This document shows positions 45,069 through 49,285 of a stretch of 49,285 nt of DNA, in pieces. The stretch lies in the NCBI GenBank assembly GCA_900155495.1, contig FTLJ01000527.1:1-49285 (forward strand), given 5' to 3'. Positions within the stretch are counted from its first letter, which is position 1. Every line of letters starts with the position of its first letter. The stretch comes from Porogramme epimiltina. Lineage: Eukaryota > Basidiomycota > Agaricomycetes > Polyporales > Polyporaceae. A program made the translations under genes and the position numbers. The notes below the pieces were generated by a model, which saw only the letters and a program-made list of their open reading frames with translations, made no database searches and was not told the origin of the DNA.

Positions 45069-46869
45069 CTATGATGGGCACCTCTGATACGACACCGTAC
45101 TCCGCGCTTCCTCTTCTTCCACAGGCTGCGGTGCGCGCCCAGGCAGGCCAGCGGCAAGGCGCGAGCCGCCGTCGGCCGAGCGCCGGCGGACGGGGCGCGG
45201 CGCAAGACCTCCGGGGCTGAACTCGGGCTCCGCGAAGTCGACGTTAAACGCGCGCGCAGGCACGCCTACGGAGATCGGGCTGAGGACGCGGCTCTTCGGC
45301 GTCGGTCTGGATATGGGAGATGGGCCCGCGCTGGAACCAGAGGGAGAGAGCAGAGGAGAGGCGGATGAGGGGGAGGCAGAGAGCGGCGAGCTGCCAGTCG
45401 ACGCGAGCTGCGCTTGCTTCTCCATCACGTGCGCAGTATGGAGGCGCGCGATGGAGGAGGTGCGCGCGCGTGGTAAGGGGGGCACTGGGGGCACTGGGGG
45501 GAGCGGAGGGTTGAAGATGAGTTCCCCGCGGATGTCGTCGTCATGATGCATGGCGTCGCGTTGGTGTACGTTTGCGGTGGAGCCAGAAAGGTCGGTCGAA
45601 TGTGAGTGGAGCGTTGAGGGAAAGCTCTGGGAAGCGGGATCATTCTTCCTCGCGGGGGATATGAGAGTCCTTCTAGGCGACAATGCATCCAGTCCCGAAA
45701 CTGCTTCCGTGTCTACGGATACGTGACCCACATGAGCCTCCCTCCTCGGAAGAATGATCATGAATGAAGGCAACTCACCGAACGGTATCGCAGCATCCCC
45801 CCTTGTAAGCCTGTTCCGCCTCTTCCACCACCACGTTCCGCCTAGTACGAGCAGGATGAGAATGACGCCTGCGATCGCAACCCCGATGATCGCGCCAGGG
45901 GCCTTTAATGGGGAGCTGACATGCAGACCTCCAGAGCCGATGACTTGTCCGGTTACGGAGACAGACGTTGTCGTAGAAGATGAAGGGGCACTACTTGCTT
46001 TTGTTGACTCTGTTGATGTCGACCTTGCAGCGGTCACAGCGATAGACGACTCAGGACGGGTTGACGTTCCCGTGCCCAGGTTCGTCGGCCGGCTACCAGA
46101 TGTGGTCGCAGTACTGGAGGCCTCATGAGAGGGCGTGCTTGACGACTGCTTCCTTGAAGATTCCGTTGTCGTGGGACGACTTGCCGAGTGCGTAGAGGGA
46201 CTTTCGGGTTGCCGAGATTTCTGCGTAGGCGTGGCCTGGCTGCCTGAGGAAGAGGCTGCAGTTGGTGCGTCATTGGTCGTATCGACTTGGATGTAATCGA
46301 GCCAAAATTCGTTCCCGAGGTTTGTAATCGTAAGTGTGTGCGGTCCGAATGAGATAGCGCCGGACAAGAAGAAGGGACGGCGATAAAGCCATTGTGTGGG
46401 GGCTGAAGCGAGGTGAAAGGGGACTGGCATGCCGCTATCGATGCTGTATGCGGACTGGACGTCGAAGGTCCCGGGTTCGAATGCCCCAAATACCGTGACA
46501 GCAGAGCCTGGGTGTACAGGGGATGAAGGGGTGTGGAGGAGCAAGTGAATGTGGAACCAGGGGGTTGGAGAAGGCGAATAGATGAGACTTGTGTCCTGTG
46601 GTAGATATGTTACAGGCAACATGCTTACCTATAAATGAAAGTGTGGCCGAAGAACCCGAAATGTTGGAGAACGTGAGGGTGCCCATGAAGCTGTCCATCT
46701 CCGGGTCACTCCCTGAGCTGGGTATCCAGCTCCCGCGATACGCAATATCGGGATCCGAGTCGTCCACCGTCATGGAATCGGATGTTTGACACGCCACCGG
46801 TGACGTGAGAGTAGAAATGGCGGTAAGGACAGTGGAGACTCGAGCGACGACGTCTCGGAGTCTAGACAT
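45069..46869 (-). CDS. Secreted-end, single-membrane-span protein with Ser/Thr-rich stalk, 537 aa
   Basis: Exons: 46869-46629, 46507-45779 and 45712-45069; 538 codons. The N-terminus has a signal peptide (MSRLRDVVARVSTVLTAIST...VAC). Residues about 30-175 form a beta-rich domain (YRGSW, GTLTFSNISGSSATLSFIG, SAVTVFGAF, PHTLTITNLG, FWLDYIQVD) of the kind common in basidiomycete surface proteins. Then come a long Ser/Thr stalk, a membrane span (IIGVAIAGVILILLVLGG) followed by WWWKRR, and a cytosolic tail rich in Pro and Ser ending near EEEEARSTVSYQ. It looks like a cell-surface sensor or adhesin; that is inference. The first intron (121 nt) is long for this genome. The second (45778-45713, 66 nt) could be retained in frame. 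Confidence 0.8.
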
Positions 46870-48053
46870 GACGATGAGTCTCGAGGAGGGCGGGCGGTGA
46901 GGGCATTGGGTGGCAAAGAAAGCATGCACGCTCACCAGTTCCGGATAGACGTCTAAGTCTCCTGTCGATGCCGTTGCGCTTCTGATTTGGCGAAGAAGTG
47001 GATCGCAGCGCGCACCATAGGAGCTACAGGGAATCACATCCGGGGCTTGCGGGAAATCCAGGTCGAATCTGGTGAACGCGAGGCGATTGTTGGCTTCGAG
47101 GATTGCCCTAGCTGAACATTCACGTACGCTGCTTCTTCGCCATGTGATGATCATTGAGTAGGTGATGTGGTCCCATGAAAACCGCAACATTCCCGTGAGG
47201 GGCTCGCATGAGCTGGTTCCTGCAGCGGGGTAGAGCGAATGCGAGGTTTGCCGATGGAGGTTGCAAGAATTCAGGTGAGTGTGCAGTTGAGAGCTCATTT
47301 TGGGGCGAGGCCGAGGCTGAGAGCTTGAAGAGGAGCTTCGCAGCAGGGTGTCTAGGAGGGTCATCACGGCCGCGACAGATGTAGATGTGAATTGGCAGAG
47401 AAGGGTCGTCATCTGTCGACATGAACCCCTGGTTGATGAGCTGCCCCACAATAGGAAGGTGTGTCTCACGCATACACCAGGATTAATCAATTAAGTAGCC
47501 CCTCTCCCTCAGATCGAACGGGTCCACTCTCCGGCGACCCCGGTGAGAAGTCGGGAGTAGTTGACGAGATGTAGGTTTGCGCTGGACCTCAGAGTCGTTG
47601 CTGCCCGACCTGAGCCGCTGGGCCGACGGCATCGAAGGGCTGTGATGCGTTCCGCCCACAGGCGCCCAGCATACCCGATGTCGGTTCCGACTTCTTATAA
47701 CGCCGACGCCACCATGCGGCGGCGCTGTTTCCTACTTGCGGCGAGGTTCGATAGTTGGATATCTAAGCACTGCTTCTTCTACCCCAATCTTCCGAAGTCT
47801 GAAGTAAGATTACAAGACGGAAGCACACGTGTTCGAGCTACTTGTATTCCGGGCGCGGAGGCGAGTCTCCTAGCTAGTGGCGGCTACTTCCAGGGTATAT
47901 GCCACCGGTAGATTCATTACATGCCAATCAATCGTTCGTAATAGCCAATACATCCCCTAGAGAGTTTATCTTAGACCTCTTCTCGGTTATTAGGCCAGGG
48001 TGGATCTTTAACTCACCTATGACGCCTTAAGGCTTCCATGGTGGGGAAGAGCA
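46870..48053. other. Region upstream of the membrane-protein gene; unassigned open frame
   Basis: A minus-strand frame is open from 47490 to the ATG at 46869 and beyond. Its part 47190-46937 (RFSWDHITYSMIITW, FTRFDLDFPQAPDVIP) has the character of real protein and is followed by a donor-like CTG|GTGAGCG at 46937. It may be an unrecognised exon of another minus-strand gene, but no gene could be built. Nothing is seen in 47500-48053 apart from the 3' flank of the zinc-finger gene. Confidence 0.3.
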
Positions 48054-48426
48054 TCATACTCCTTGACGCGCGGACGTTACTGCCGAGTCGCAGGTCCGCG
48101 GCACAAACGATCCGGAGTGCCGCCTTCGAGTGTGCTCCTTCAGGTCAGCTCGGCGGGTGTACGCCTTCCTGCACCCGTCGACGGTGCAGACATGTCGGGT
48201 TGCAGGCTTGGCATGTACGTGGTCATGTATGATGTGCTTCTTAAGCGCCGTTATCTGCCTGAAGGCTACCAAAGCTAGCATGAGCATCCGTAGGTAGCCC
48301 ATGCTGAAGCGCAGGAGACACACCTTGACCACAGTGTAGGCAGGGGAATGATATCGGTGGAGTCGGGCGACGGACGGGGGCGCTCTCCATTAGTGAGAGA
48401 CGAACCGCGACACGCATGGAGGACAT
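48054..48426 (-). CDS. Small C2H2 zinc-finger protein E, splice junction unresolved
   Basis: Exon 1 (from ATG 48426, MSSMRVAV...) ends in FPCLHCGQ near 48324, where GTGTGT offers a donor. Exon 2 (from about 48258 or 48254 to the stop at 48054) reads ITALKKHIIHDH and then a full finger CTVDGC...ADLKEHTRRRH (C-x4-C-x12-H-x4-H). The first finger is split by the intron, as in genes A-D, but neither donor (48324/48322) combined with the nearby acceptors (CTTCAG, GGCAG) gives both a clean frame and normal 12-residue spacing. TATATATA-like sequence at 48549-48556 (minus strand) lies 125 bases upstream, which supports this start over the upstream ATG at 48549. Could be degenerate. Confidence 0.55.
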
Positions 48427-49285
48427 GGCGAAGGGGAGAAGAGGGGAGGAGGGGGAAGAGAGGGAAGAGAGGGAAGAGGTGCAAGATGGTGAGGGGAAAC
48501 TCTTGGACGGTGACTTGGGGCGAACAGGCATCTGAGTTTGGGGGCACATATATACAGTGCGGGACAGCTTCCGAAGGATCCTCGGACATGACTAGTGCCT
48601 GCGGTAGGGCGTGGGGGCAGTGGCAAGGCGTCCCGAAAGATATCTGTGCGCCTGCGGAGAACAAGGCGGGATTGGGCATTGCATCGGGGCCTGCCGCAGA
48701 TGAGAGTTCGCATACAATGCTGCGGCATCGATGTGGCCATCGGCACAGCTTGCGGCGAGGAATCGTACAGAACCTAATACCAACGCCGCCTCTCCCCCGA
48801 TCATCAGCAAAAGCGCGGGAGCAGGGTCATGTAAGGTAGCGCCGACCGGACGCCACCTGGCCCGGCACCCCCAGGTATAGTCGTTGCCAGCCTGGCATCG
48901 CCAGGTATAGTGCTGGCGGCAAGGCGCCGGATATGGTGGGGGTCGGCCGGGCTCTTACCACGGACGGGGGTTTCTACCGTGCCCGTATTAGCCAGGTATG
49001 TGTGCACCAGGGTAGTTCTGACTCACCGGGGATGGGAAGCTCACGGCCGCGTGTACTCCTGCCTGGAGAACTTCGTCGTCCATGGCCGCGTGCTCGGGCA
49101 AACACTTGTGTGCTAGTATCTAGTATTGTTATATGACAGATGACTTATGTATGTGATCCCACAGACGTGTTGGAAATCGAGGAAAGGAAATTTATTAGAG
49201 CTAATGATAGTAACTACGAGTAGCGAGGATTGAGGCTGAGCGCTGAATGCTCTCAATTCTACAAGTCTCGCGTAGCCGGCCCTAA
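48427..49285. other. Right-edge non-coding region
   Basis: No supported gene. A short unit CCAGGTATAGT occurs twice, at 48871 and 48900. The minus strand has AATAAA (49191-49186), which could be the polyadenylation signal of a minus-strand gene lying beyond the right edge. Confidence 0.35.

Noticed and set aside
48866..48915. CRISPR-like or tandem repeat around CCAGGTATAGT
   Set aside because: Only two clear copies with unequal flanks; no array.

Overview
The window looks like nuclear DNA of a filamentous basidiomycete, most likely an Agaricomycete. The genes are split by many short introns (mostly 48-70 nt, GTRNGY...YAG), the GC content is high, and there is a large family of DUF6533-type membrane proteins, which are typical of mushroom-forming fungi. 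The taxonomic call is inference.

Region 1 (1-7400) is ordinary conserved sequence. It holds the 5' part of a G3BP/Bre5-like NTF2-domain gene running off the left edge (minus strand), a complete 22-exon HET-C gene (1231-4838) and a 12-exon MFS transporter of the Dal5/Tna1 type (7399-5105, minus strand).

Region 2 (8700-14700) is a tandem duplication. A two-finger C2H2 gene (8712-9814) and about 2 kb downstream of it were copied to give a second, shorter gene (12114-12679) with the same downstream sequence. The 5' end of the RAD52 gene, whose intact copy lies at 33489-35775, sits exactly between the two units. The second zinc-finger gene is therefore a chimera: promoter, leader and first ten or so codons from RAD52, and zinc fingers from its neighbour.

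Region 3 (15000-44800) carries seven DUF6533 membrane-protein genes: 15024-16736 (-), 20956-22667 (+), 26233-27960 (+), 28076-29794 (-), 30687-32471 (-), 38860-40625 (+) and 43150-44795 (+). Two more C2H2 genes (17688-18498, 23440-24265) each lie upstream of one of them, so a zinc-finger/DUF6533 pair appears to have been duplicated as a unit. RAD52, an uncharacterised proline-rich gene and a decayed class III aminotransferase are interspersed. I reconstructed all seven DUF6533 genes exon by exon. Every one closes into a full reading frame (319-359 aa) only, or most simply, if it contains two separate exons of just two nucleotides each. Exons 2, 4, 8, 9 and 10 have identical lengths in all seven (35, 62, 16, 52 and 32 nt). 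This is the most unusual feature of the window.

Region 4 (45000-49285) has a secreted-end/single-membrane-span gene with a Ser/Thr-rich stalk (46869-45069, minus strand), a small C2H2 gene (48426-48054, minus strand) and non-coding sequence to the right edge.

No tRNA, rRNA, CRISPR array or recognisable transposase was seen. Exon boundaries come from reading splice signals and frames by eye and have no transcript support.
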